Made by a program: the position numbers and the translations under genes
Part shown: one piece after another, positions 1 to 5,485 of the stretch
Layout: every line of letters begins with the position of its first letter
How positions within the stretch are numbered: position 1 is the first letter of the stretch
Assembly: GCA_021818125.1 (NCBI GenBank)
Contig: JAKAFG010000102.1
Location: 1 to 7,066 of the forward strand
Direction: 5' to 3'
Length of the DNA: 7,066 nucleotides
Source of the DNA: Pseudomonadota bacterium
GTDB lineage: Bacteria > Pseudomonadota > Gammaproteobacteria > Acidithiobacillales > Acidithiobacillaceae
Notes under the pieces: model-generated
The model's input: the letters and a program-made list of their open reading frames with translations, nothing else
Database searches by the model: none
Told to the model about the DNA's origin: nothing

Positions 1-1
1 T

Positions 2-682
2 CAGACCGAGAAGGCCGTCCCGGACCCCATGCACCCAGCCGCTACCGCCGTTGGCGGCGACCGGGGGGTGGCGAACCTGCTCACCTTGTCGGACGGCACG
101 ATGTTCCTGCCGGTAACTGCCTACCGGGATTTGCAAGGTAAGCTCGCCAGGGAACAAAAGAAACTGGCGCACAAGGTGAAGTTCTCGGCCAACTGGGAGA
201 AGCAGAAGGCCCAAATCACGCGATTGCATCAGCGCATCGCGGAAATGCGCAAGACCGTACTGCATCAGGTCAGCACCGCCATCAGCAAAAACCACGCAGT
301 AGTGGTGCTGGAAGATCTGAAAGTACGGAACATGACGGCGTCCGCACAGGGCACCGTCGATCAACCCGGACGCCATATCCGGCAGAAATCAGGACTGAAC
401 AAATCCATTCTCGATCAGGGCTGGGGTATGCTCAAACAGATGCTGGGCTACAAGCTCCAGTGGGCTGGCGGCATGCTGCTCCTGGTGGACCCCGCCTACA
501 CCTCGCAAATCTGTCCGATTTGCGGCGTGGTGGATGCGGAGAATCGCAAGACGCAAGCCGTGTTTCTCTGTCAGCACTGTGGGCATGAAGCCCATGCGGA
601 CGTGAACGCGGCACAGAACATCCTCGCAAGGGGCTTGCAGTCAACGGCGGGGCACGCCGGGGTAGTCTGTTCTCCAGCGTAA
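2..682 (+). CDS. tnpB: TnpB (OrfB) RNA-guided nuclease of IS200/IS605, C-terminal part
   Basis: The frame is open to the left edge, so this is a partial gene; ATG at 29 is an internal methionine. TnpB enzymes are usually about 370-400 residues, so roughly the N-terminal 40% is missing from view. Numbering from the Met at 29, the RuvC catalytic residues are all present: Asp11 (GGDRGV, followed by LSDGT), Glu95 (VLEDLKVRNM) and Asp191 (HADVNAAQNIL). A four-cysteine zinc finger sits between the last two (C162-x2-C165 and C181-x2-C184). The GLNKSILDQGW segment before the finger is typical of OrfB. Known role: TnpB uses an omegaRNA made from the transposon right end to cut matching DNA and so keep the element in place. 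No frameshift is seen, so the nuclease could be active if its N terminus is intact. Helper-type annotations such as 'transposase' refer to the same protein. Confidence 0.9.
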   Translation, partial: QTEKAVPDPMHPAATAVGGDRGVANLLTLSDGTMFLPVTAYRDLQGKLAREQKKLAHKVKFSANWEKQKAQITRLHQRIAEMRKTVLHQVSTAISKNHAVVVLEDLKVRNMTASAQGTVDQPGRHIRQKSGLNKSILDQGWGMLKQMLGYKLQWAGGMLLLVDPAYTSQICPICGVVDAENRKTQAVFLCQHCGHEAHADVNAAQNILARGLQSTAGHAGVVCSPA

Positions 683-691
683 GCCGGAGAG

Positions 692-719
692 TTGCCTGAA
701 ACCAAAGGGAATCAGGCAA
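692..719 (+). other. Stem-loop after tnpB (omegaRNA stem)
   Basis: TTGCCTGA (692-699) pairs perfectly with TCAGGCAA (712-719), with a 12-base loop; G691 and T720 can add a wobble pair. It lies 10 bases after the tnpB stop and has no T-tract, so it is better read as part of the omegaRNA scaffold than as a terminator. Confidence 0.6.
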
Positions 720-756
720 TCGAAGTGGCTGAAGTAGGGCCGCTGTTGGCAGAAAG

Positions 757-820
757 GAATCCTCGTCCTTCCCGATCTTGAGATCGGCAGCCGTAGGCTG
801 AGGGCGAGGAGGATGTCAAC
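757..820 (+). repeat. IS605-type right end: GAAT guide, three-way-junction hairpin, TCAA cleavage site
   Basis: Outer stem CCTCGTCCT (761-769) pairs with AGGGCGAGG (801-809) with a single G-T wobble. Inside it two hairpins sit back to back: CCGATC/GATCGG (772-777/782-787, loop TTGA) and CAGCC/GGCTG (788-792/796-800, loop GTA). Only 770-771 stay unpaired at the junction. GAAT (757-760) precedes and TCAA (816-819) follows. Known: IS608 uses the same two tetranucleotides as right guide and right cleavage sequence. A typical right end has one hairpin, so the branched form is a variant. Confidence 0.75.
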
Positions 821-1100
821 TAAAGTCACTGGTGCAGTATTGATTTGACTGGCCTCAATCTCCCTTTTCAGAGTGGATAGTTGGTATAGCAGAAAGGGAG
901 CTTCGTTCTGATTTCGTGGGCTTTTGTGACAAATTGCCCTCCTATGTTGAAAGCTAAGGATTACAAATGATAATTGCGATCTTGATCTAGCTGATGGTCT
1001 ATGGCAACCTGAAGTCAGCACCATTTTATTACCCAATGCTCCGCAACTCTCTGAAACAACGTGACGCAAACGACAGATCGCCGTAATTTAAGGATTATTA
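821..1100. other. Intergenic flank of the IS and leader of the DUF347 gene
   Basis: No coding frame here is convincing. The stretch holds an 8-bp perfect inverted repeat CTCCCTTT/AAAGGGAG (860-867/893-900, 25-base loop, no T-tract after it). It also holds a promoter-like pair (947-974) and a leader of about 120 bases before the DUF347 gene. Its first bases would be the guide part of the IS omegaRNA. I see no recognisable riboswitch. Confidence 0.4.
947..974 (+). promoter_or_regulatory. Candidate sigma-70 promoter for the DUF347 gene
   Basis: TTGAAA (947-952) and GATAAT (969-974) are separated by 16 bases; each matches its consensus hexamer at five of six positions. Transcription would start near 980 and give a leader of about 120 bases before the ATG at 1101. 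Sequence-only prediction. Confidence 0.4.
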
Positions 1101-1889
1101 ATGGCTTTTTCGGAATTTACCCCGCCTAAAAAAGCATCGCTGCTCAAAGTGCCAAAAATCACGCTGTATTTCTGGGTTGCGAAATTGCTGACCACCGCCA
1201 TGGGTGAGGCGACCTCGGATTATCTTGTTTTCCATACCAATCCCTATCTGGCAGTGATGGGTTGCGGATTACTATTCTTGGCCGCGATCTGGCTACAGAT
1301 ATGGAGCAGGCAATACTCTGCCCATTATTATTGGTTCGCGGTGATCATGGTAAGCATCTTTGGCACGCAAATCGCTGATGTCACCCATGTGGTTCTGGGT
1401 GTCCCATACGTCATTTCGACTTCCGTTTTCTTCGTTGCTTTGGCAACGATCTTGGGGGCATGGAAGTTCAAAGAGAAGACTCTGTCTATCCACAGTGTCC
1501 ATACACCTCGACGCGAGGCGTTCTATTGGGCAACCATCGTGGCGACTTTCGCCCTCGGTACGGCTGCAGGTGACATGACGGCGTCTAGCCTGGATCTTGG
1601 TTATTTCGCATCAGGCCTGCTCTTTATCGTTTTGTTCTGCATTCCTGTGGTGGCCTATTTCATCTTTGATCTGAATGAAATTGCAGCATTCTGGATAGCC
1701 TATATCCTGACACGCCCACTGGGCGCCTCATTTGCGGACTGGACAGACAAACCCATGCGACTTGGAGGACTGGGGTTCGGCGACGGTCCGGTGAGCATTT
1801 CATTAACGCTCGTGATCATGACGTTACTTCTTTTCCTGATCATTTCCAAGGTGGATGACCCTAACCGACGAGCTCTGGAATCAAACTGA
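1101..1889 (+). CDS. DUF347-repeat integral membrane protein (COG4705-like)
   Basis: A 262-residue very hydrophobic protein, predicted in the inner membrane. It contains four copies of an aromatic-Trp motif in which a Gly follows the Trp by 10 residues and an Asp by 15: W25/G35/D40, W78/G88/D93, W143/G153/D158 and W198/G208/D213. Known: this is the pattern of Pfam DUF347 (four repeats, each about two membrane helices with a conserved Trp), found in bacterial membrane proteins of unknown function. The repeated in-membrane Asp residues suggest ion or proton binding, but that is inference. Other conserved-looking blocks are KEKTLSIHSV (125-134), RRE (137-139) before repeat 3, and RPLGASFADW (205-214). 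ATG 1101 is preceded by TAAGGA (1089-1094) at good spacing. It appears monocistronic: 110 bases separate it from the next ORF. Full length for the family. Confidence 0.85.
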   Translation: MAFSEFTPPKKASLLKVPKITLYFWVAKLLTTAMGEATSDYLVFHTNPYLAVMGCGLLFLAAIWLQIWSRQYSAHYYWFAVIMVSIFGTQIADVTHVVLGVPYVISTSVFFVALATILGAWKFKEKTLSIHSVHTPRREAFYWATIVATFALGTAAGDMTASSLDLGYFASGLLFIVLFCIPVVAYFIFDLNEIAAFWIAYILTRPLGASFADWTDKPMRLGGLGFGDGPVSISLTLVIMTLLLFLIISKVDDPNRRALESN

Positions 1890-1999
1890 TGAAAACTCCT
1901 CTGAGGGGGATAAAGCATTGTACCCCAGAATCGAATATTTCTTTTGAGCAAGTGCACCACAACACTTCATTGAAGCCAGGGGATACGATACGGTAAACC

Positions 2000-2203
2000 A
2001 TGCAGCATCTTTGCACTTTTATGATGGCGGCCCAATATGCTTACATCCAACGACCGCTACCAGTCTGGCACCGCCATGCGGCAGAAGCCATCGGTATGAC
2101 TCGGCGCATGATAGCCTACTACAAAAACGGCTCTCGCCCGATACCAAAGACCGTGTGGCTGGCCTGCCTCGGTTATGAGGTGCTTGAACGCCACGCAGAT
2201 TGA
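2000..2203 (+). CDS. Small helix-turn-helix (XRE/Cro-like) protein, probably N-terminally damaged
   Basis: The C-terminal half (residues 28-61: AAEAIGMTRRMIAYYKNG, then RPIPKTVWLACLGYE) matches short phage- and TA-type HTH proteins, where 'MSRRMIAYYESG..PIPKTV' is typical; it should bind DNA. The N-terminal part does not look like the family. An in-frame-3 start at 2037 encodes MLTSNDRYQS, a normal-looking head, but runs into a stop at 2097-2099. The WHRH block that should follow it sits in frame 2, fused directly to AAEAIG without the usual helix-1 residues between. This suggests a small out-of-phase deletion at about 2064-2073, leaving the ORF from 2000 as an accidental in-frame remnant. 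Neither ATG 2000 nor ATG 2037 has a good ribosome binding site. It may therefore be a pseudogene. Confidence 0.5.
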   Translation: MQHLCTFMMAAQYAYIQRPLPVWHRHAAEAIGMTRRMIAYYKNGSRPIPKTVWLACLGYEVLERHAD

Positions 2204-2217
2204 TTAAGGTGACTAAT

Positions 2218-2346
2218 ATGGTCGATTTTGCAGCGGGAGCGGTCATTCGCATGTTTGACGAAGATGCTATCAGCTTGCCATCCTGTTACCAAGCCCATAA
2301 AATATGCGCAGATGTCACCTTCGCGACACGCCGCGGTAGCCGTTAG
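2218..2346 (+). CDS. Unrecognised 42-residue ORF with a strong ribosome binding site
   Basis: ATG 2218 is preceded by AAGGTGA (2206-2212) at a 5-base spacing, the best anti-16S match in this part of the window. The ORF starts 14 bases after the HTH stop codon, so the two could be co-transcribed. The product has 42 residues with two Cys (23 and 30), an acidic patch FDED (13-16) and a basic end TRRGSR. I recognise no family. It may be a genuine small protein paired with the HTH regulator, or the 5' remnant of a longer gene broken near 2340, because the frame shifts to another open frame (to 2443) just there. Support for coding is the SD and position only. Confidence 0.35.
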   Translation: MVDFAAGAVIRMFDEDAISLPSCYQAHKICADVTFATRRGSR

Positions 2347-2439
2347 GCGCGTCATGACTATGTGCGCAGACTGGCTTGATTATTGCCTTAATGCTTGTGC
2401 GCGCAAGCGCAATCCCCCACCTGATGAAGGAGCCAACGA

Positions 2440-2613
2440 ATGAGCGAACAGACGCTACCCTGGGACGAAGACGCACTGCAACGCCTGGAGAAGATGCCCT
2501 CTTTCGTGCGTAACATGGCCAAGGCCAAAATCGAGAAGGCCGCCAAGGAAGCGGGCGAATCGAAAGTCACCGCCGCGTTTCTGGATGCCAACAAAGGTAA
2601 ACTGATGGGTTAG
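2440..2613 (+). CDS. PCP_red-domain small protein (protochlorophyllide reductase 57 kDa subunit-like)
   Basis: A 57-residue protein. Residues 7-52 (PWDEDALQRLEKMPSFVR, then NMAKAKIEKAA, then TAAFLDANK) match the pattern of the PCP_red domain, the C-terminal helical domain of light-independent protochlorophyllide reductase subunit B. Known: the same domain also occurs as very short stand-alone proteins in non-photosynthetic bacteria, where its role is not established; PF08369 would be the family to test. The protein has no Cys and no signal peptide and should be cytosolic. AAGGAG (2426-2431) lies 8 bases before the ATG, a strong ribosome binding site. The ATG overlaps the stop of an upstream open frame as ATGA (2440-2443), hinting at translational coupling, though that upstream frame is not a convincing gene. 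Nothing nearby is a chlorophyll or nitrogenase gene. Confidence 0.8.
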   Translation: MSEQTLPWDEDALQRLEKMPSFVRNMAKAKIEKAAKEAGESKVTAAFLDANKGKLMG

Positions 2614-3070
2614 CGTCAGTTCGAGCGTAGATGCCTAGCGCCCGCGCGGCGCGGGGCTGGCTGACCGTTTCCAGATGACAGAAGCGGGCGCTCGAAGCAA
2701 TTTCCAGACATCCCGCAGGGGTTTGAGCCGGTTAGCCGTCGCTGACCGCCCGATGTTCGAGCGGCACCATAGGCTGAACTGCTGTCCGTGAGGAATCGTC
2801 CGGGATGACAGATCCACGTTGATACCTACCGTTGAAGCCCTGACGGGTCGGCCTGCGGCAGTGAGTCGGATGATGTCATTTGCTTTCGGCCGCTGAATGT
2901 CCGCATCCAGTCTTTACCGCCCACCACTTCTCCGCAATCTACCGCTTTCCATCGCCCATCGGCAAGCACCTTCATCGCTCCTCGACCCCTTGCGCAATTA
3001 CATACCCAGGGCATCGTCCCCTCCCCGGGCCGGTTCCTGATAGAATCTGAGCAGTCGAGGAGACTGTCCA
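2614..3070. other. Repeat-rich intergenic region upstream of dinB
   Basis: 457 bases with no convincing gene. The left half contains a 9-bp perfect inverted repeat AGCGCCCGC/GCGGGCGCT (2637-2645/2684-2692) and a GC hairpin CCCGCG/CGCGGG (2641-2646/2650-2655) that competes with it. Short words recur: TTCGAGCG at 2620 and 2756 (inverted at 2689), GCTGACCG at 2660 and 2741, GATGACAGA at 2674 and 2804. The right half holds a 50-codon minus-strand frame (2826-2975, starting MKVLADGRWK) that I do not recognise and cannot support as a gene. Its start is next to CTCCTCGAC (2978-2986), the inverted partner of the dinB ribosome binding region. Confidence 0.4.
3057..3062 (+). promoter_or_regulatory. Ribosome binding site fixing the TTG start of dinB
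   Basis: GAGGAG lies 8 bases before TTG 3071. The next in-frame candidate start codons lie inside the conserved first motif of the polymerase, so the TTG is the best start. The site is inside GTCGAGGAG (3054-3062), which is perfectly complementary to CTCCTCGAC at 2978-2986. Confidence 0.65.
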
Positions 3071-4207
3071 TTGCCGGATCCATATTCAAAGCACTGTGCC
3101 GAACTCCGCAAGATCATCCATGTGGACATGGATGCCTTCTTTGCGGCGGTGGAGCAACGGGACCATCCCGAGCTGCGGGGTCAGCCCGTCATCGTCGGCG
3201 GCGATCCTGCCAGCCGGGGCGTCGTGGCGACCTGCAGCTATGAGGCCCGCCGCTTTGGCATTCACTCCGCTATGACGGCAGCCCGTGCCCGGTCGCTTTG
3301 TCCCCAGGCGATTTTCCTCCGCCCGCGCATGGAGGACTACCGGGAGGCCTCCCGTCAGGTCATGGGAATCCTGCGGTGCTATACGCCCCTCGTGGAACCC
3401 CTGTCGCTGGACGAGGCGTTTCTGGACGTGACCGCAGCCACCGCCGATGGGGTCCTGGCCGTCCAGATCGCCCGGGAGATCCGGGCGCGCATCGAGCGGG
3501 AAACGGGGTTGACCGCTTCGGCGGGGGTGTCCTACAACAAGCTGCTTGCCAAGCTCGCCTCCGACTGGCGCAAGCCCAATGGGCTCTTTGTGGTTCCACC
3601 CGAACACGGGTTGGCCTTCCTGGCGCCACTCCCCGTCGGTAAGCTCCATGGCGTGGGTCCGGCTACCGTGAAAAAGCTGTCCTCGATGGGGATCCATACG
3701 GTCCTGGATCTCCGGAATGCGTCACGGGAGGTCTTGATCGCGCCGTTCGGTAAAGCTGGTCTCTGGTTTTATGAGATCGCCAGAGGAATCGACAGACGTC
3801 CCGTTCAACCGAGCCGCCAGCGGAAATCCGTCGGCACCGAGCGCACCTTCCCGGAGAATCTGGCAGACCCGAAGGTCATGCTGGCCACCCTGCAGCAGAT
3901 GGCGGGGCAGGTTGCCGCCCGTCTCCAGGCGATGGGGCTGGCGGGGCGTACCGTGAGCATCAAGGCACGCTTCCCGGATTTCGCGACGGTCACCCGGGCG
4001 CATACCGACGCGCAGGCGGTCTGGCGCACGGAGGCCATCTCTGCATTTCTGCCAGGACTATTGGCCAAGGCCATCCCTGCCGGGTTGCCTGTGCACGCAT
4101 CCGTCCGGTTGCTGGGAGTGACCGTAAGCGGCCTGGTCAATGTCGAGGCGGTTCCGCCGGAAGCTGGCCAGATGAACCTGCTGGAGGAGGCCGTCGACCT
4201 TCGGTGA
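3071..4207 (+). CDS. dinB: DNA polymerase IV (Y-family translesion polymerase DinB)
   Basis: 378 residues, slightly longer than the about 350 of E. coli DinB. It copies past damaged template bases without proofreading and acts with the sliding clamp in the cytosol. Visible motifs: HVDMDAFFAAVE (17-28) with metal ligand Asp19 and steric-gate Phe24; YEARRFGIHSAM (58-68); SLDEAFLDV (112-120) with catalytic Asp114/Glu115; GVSYNKLLAKLASDWRKPNG (152-171); a helix-hairpin-helix GVGPATVKKL (194-203); and the little-finger entry KSVGTERTF (252-260). The C-terminal QMNLL (367-371) resembles the beta-clamp binding motif QLxLF. All catalytic residues are present, so it should be active. Start is TTG with a good SD. 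I found no CTG-N10-CAG LexA-like box between 2980 and 3070, so SOS control is not evident. The gene stands alone, with 116 bases to vapB. Confidence 0.95.
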   Translation: MPDPYSKHCAELRKIIHVDMDAFFAAVEQRDHPELRGQPVIVGGDPASRGVVATCSYEARRFGIHSAMTAARARSLCPQAIFLRPRMEDYREASRQVMGILRCYTPLVEPLSLDEAFLDVTAATADGVLAVQIAREIRARIERETGLTASAGVSYNKLLAKLASDWRKPNGLFVVPPEHGLAFLAPLPVGKLHGVGPATVKKLSSMGIHTVLDLRNASREVLIAPFGKAGLWFYEIARGIDRRPVQPSRQRKSVGTERTFPENLADPKVMLATLQQMAGQVAARLQAMGLAGRTVSIKARFPDFATVTRAHTDAQAVWRTEAISAFLPGLLAKAIPAGLPVHASVRLLGVTVSGLVNVEAVPPEAGQMNLLEEAVDLR

Positions 4208-4264
4208 AATGACGTTTCAGGAATAGGTGGTAACGCAGCCCAATCGGGCACACGAATGCATCCG

Positions 4265-4294
4265 TTGACGGGTCGGTGGCATGTGGCCTATGCT
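4265..4294 (+). promoter_or_regulatory. Candidate sigma-70 promoter of vapBC
   Basis: TTGACG (4265-4270) and TATGCT (4289-4294) with an 18-base spacer; start near 4300, giving a short leader of about 22 bases to vapB. CCTATG occurs twice across the -10 region (4287-4292 and 4299-4304) and could be part of the operator bound by VapB, as TA antitoxins usually repress their own promoter; that last point is inference. Confidence 0.5.
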
Positions 4295-4323
4295 GAAACC
4301 TATGTCGAAAGGGAGGTGTTACC

Positions 4324-4563
4324 ATGCATACGGAACGCCACGTACGTTTTTTTCGCAATGGCCGCAATCAAGCGGTTCGTATTCCCCGTGAGTTCGAGAT
4401 GGACGCGCAAGAGGCCATCATGCGGCGTGAGGATGATCGCTTGATTATCGAGCCCGTAAAACGCAAAGGGCTTCTGGCCACTCTGGCGAGTCTTTCTGCC
4501 TTGGATGAGGAGTTCCCGGATACGGATCGCGATCTTCTCCCACTGGATGACATCGAATTGTGA
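4324..4563 (+). CDS. vapB: VapB-type antitoxin (AbrB/SpoVT DNA-binding fold)
   Basis: 79 residues. The N-terminal half (5-46: RHVRFFRNGRNQAVRIPREFEM onward, in parts) has the swapped-hairpin AbrB/MazE signature seen in VapB antitoxins: R-x-FxNGRxQAVRIP, then an REDDRLIIEP block. This part binds the operator. The acidic C terminus (LDEEFPDTDRD, LDDIEL) is the expected toxin-wrapping tail that blocks the VapC active site. GGAGGTG (4312-4318) sits 5 bases before the ATG, a near-perfect ribosome binding site, in keeping with the need for more antitoxin than toxin. Its stop overlaps the vapC start (GTGA, 4560-4563). Confidence 0.9.
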   Translation: MHTERHVRFFRNGRNQAVRIPREFEMDAQEAIMRREDDRLIIEPVKRKGLLATLASLSALDEEFPDTDRDLLPLDDIEL

Positions 4564-4970
4564 GTGGGACCCGTCGCTACCTGCTGGACACCAATATTCT
4601 GTCGGATTTGATCAGGCATCCACAGGGTATAGTGGCACAGAGGATTGCCGTTGTCGGCGAGGCAGCCGTGTGCACCTCCATTGTGGTGGTTTGTGAATTG
4701 CGGTATGGCGCAGCAAAGAAAAGTTCTCCCCGACTCACAGAACAGGTGAACGCCGTTATCGCGGCCATGGATGTGCTCCCCTATGACACGCCGGCCGATC
4801 AGGCTTATGCGGAAATCCGTCAACACCTTGCCGCCTGTGGCCAGCCCATTGGTCCGAATGACTTGCTCATTGCCTCCCATGTACTGGCAGCCAAGGCCAT
4901 ATTGGTGAGCGCCAATGTGGGCGAGTTTTCCCGAGTGCCCGGACTCATAGTGCACAATTGGCTGCAGTGA
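4560..4970 (+). CDS. vapC: VapC-type PIN-domain ribonuclease toxin
   Basis: 136 residues, normal for VapC. PIN-domain acidic residues are in place: Asp10 (LLDTNILSDLI), Glu46 (VCELRYGA), and Asp101 (IGPNDLLIASHVLA). The position often filled by Asp or Asn before the last strand is Asn119, followed by EF and VPGLIVHNW. Known: VapC toxins cleave RNAs (often tRNA or rRNA) with Mg ions and are neutralised by the partner VapB. The GTG start at 4560 is the only sensible one; it overlaps the vapB stop by four bases, so translation is coupled to and limited by the antitoxin. The locus looks intact and active. No strong terminator follows; the weak GCATC/GATGC hairpin at 4996-5009 has no T-tract. Confidence 0.93.
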   Translation: MSGTRRYLLDTNILSDLIRHPQGIVAQRIAVVGEAAVCTSIVVVCELRYGAAKKSSPRLTEQVNAVIAAMDVLPYDTPADQAYAEIRQHLAACGQPIGPNDLLIASHVLAAKAILVSANVGEFSRVPGLIVHNWLQ

Positions 4971-5200
4971 TCAAAAAGCCTCTGCAGCAAGGCCTGCATC
5001 TTGAGATGCCTGGTGTTCGTCGGGCCGGCAATCCATATAACCTAGCAGCCTTATGGTAGGTAGTTCTAATGGGCGATTAGCAGCGGATCCGGCCATTGGT
5101 CGCTGGACTCCGTATGCCCGCCATAGCGCGAGGTCGGGATGAAACTCTATTGCTTGTTAACATTTGCTGCCTGCCCGATGCCCACACCTGTAAGTTCTGG
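4971..5200. other. Gap between convergent vapC and the TA remnant
   Basis: 230 bases with no gene that I can support on either strand. It lies between the 3' end of the plus-strand vapC and the 3' end of the minus-strand PIN fragment, so it would be a transcription meeting point. The only structure noted is the 5-bp hairpin with TTGA loop at 4996-5009. Confidence 0.4.
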
Positions 5201-5366
5201 TTAAACTTTAATGATTGTGTCGCTGTAAAGTGCCACCAGCGGGTCGTGGGTCATTAACCGCATCAGTTCCACAAGCGCTTGTACCACAAGAATGCGGTCA
5301 AACGGGTCTGGTGGTACGCGCGCAACTCTTCCACGGCAACCACGTGCTCTGCCTCGATAGGAAGAA
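5201..5366 (-). pseudogene. C-terminal remnant of a PIN-domain toxin, frameshifted
   Basis: Reading leftward, LPIEAEHVVAVEEL (from 5364) is in one frame. DPFDRILVVQALVELMRLMTHDPLVALYS (in parts, from 5308) continues in another and ends at a TAA at 5203-5201. Together they match the second half of Phd-associated PIN toxins, where 'LP..HRDPFDRLLIAQA' and 'LVT.D..' carry the late acidic residues. The frame change lies at about 5309-5322 and is consistent with loss of one base. The N-terminal half, including the first catalytic Asp and Glu, is absent. A working toxin is not possible. Confidence 0.7.
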
Positions 5367-5462
5367 CCTGGCGATCACGATCTCGCGCTCCTGTCCTTGC
5401 TCGATGGCTTCCACCAGGCGGGGCAGAGAGAACTTGGCTTGTAACATATTGACAGACTTCAT
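5367..5462 (-). pseudogene. N-terminal remnant of a Phd/YefM-family antitoxin
   Basis: The ORF starts at 5462 (ATG, with GGAG at 5471-5468 upstream) and encodes MKSVNMLQAKFSLPRLVEAI, then EQGQEREIVIAR, the standard head of Phd/YefM antitoxins. The usual continuation (NGRPVA..., about 45 more residues) is missing. After Arg32 the DNA jumps into toxin-derived sequence and the frame runs on as nonsense to a TGA at 5300-5298. The DNA-binding N-terminal fold of Phd needs more than is left, so function is doubtful. It is 60 bases downstream of the DUF192 gene on the same strand. Confidence 0.7.
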
Positions 5463-5485
5463 CGTATTCTCCATAAAATGGGGTT

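Larger units (their letters stand above)
1..820 (+). mobile_element. IS200/IS605-family insertion sequence, right part (left end outside window)
   Basis: Seen: an OrfB/TnpB reading frame that runs off the left edge, followed by about 140 bases of folded non-coding DNA ending in a branched hairpin (761-809). The tetranucleotide GAAT lies just 5' of it (757-760) and TCAA just 3' of it (816-819). Known: IS608-type elements have exactly this right end. A guide tetranucleotide 5' of a hairpin directs the HUH transposase TnpA to cleave at TCAA a few bases 3' of it, without terminal inverted repeats. Inference: the element ends at about 819/820. No tnpA is visible; it may lie to the left, or the element may depend on TnpA supplied in trans. 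Confidence 0.8.
590..838 (+). ncRNA. Predicted omegaRNA (reRNA) scaffold plus guide of TnpB
   Basis: Inference from position and folding. In TnpB systems the guide RNA overlaps the 3' end of tnpB, covers the right end of the transposon and continues into the flank, where the first 16-20 bases act as guide. Here three structures follow one another after the stop codon: an 8-bp perfect stem 692-699/712-719, a 6-bp stem 724-729/739-744 with one G-U pair, and the branched structure 761-809. Flanking bases from about 820 would be the guide. The 5' boundary inside tnpB is a guess by analogy with characterised omegaRNAs; the 3' boundary assumes an 18-base guide. Confidence 0.5.

Noticed and set aside
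641..1069. Minus-strand open frame of 142 codons
   Set aside because: It overlaps the tnpB 3' end and the structured right end of the IS, has no recognisable motif and no convincing ribosome binding site.
976..1081. 7-bp inverted repeat GCGATCT/AGATCGC enclosing the DUF347 leader, possible riboswitch closing stem
   Set aside because: A 7-bp match over this distance is near chance level, the predicted start at about 980 would cut the left arm, and no known riboswitch core is visible.
2354..2443. 29-codon frame (MTMCADWLDY...) ending in ATGA overlap with the PCP_red gene
   Set aside because: No ribosome binding site and no recognised family; the overlap alone is weak evidence.
2980..3070. LexA (SOS) box upstream of dinB
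   Set aside because: I looked for CTG-N10-CAG and found only a CTG-N12-CAG spacing (3037-3054).
2826..3089. Minus-strand open frame with an inner start at 2975 (MKVLADGRWK)
   Set aside because: It overlaps the dinB start and leader; the inner start has GAGGAG only 2 bases away. No family recognised and codon use is not decisive, so it is noted only inside the intergenic entry.
3086..3697. Minus-strand open frame of 203 codons opposite dinB
   Set aside because: Shadow frame of a GC-rich gene; the plus strand carries all DinB motifs.
4205..4219. TGAAA/TTTCA hairpin right after dinB as terminator
   Set aside because: Only five AT-rich pairs and no T-tract.
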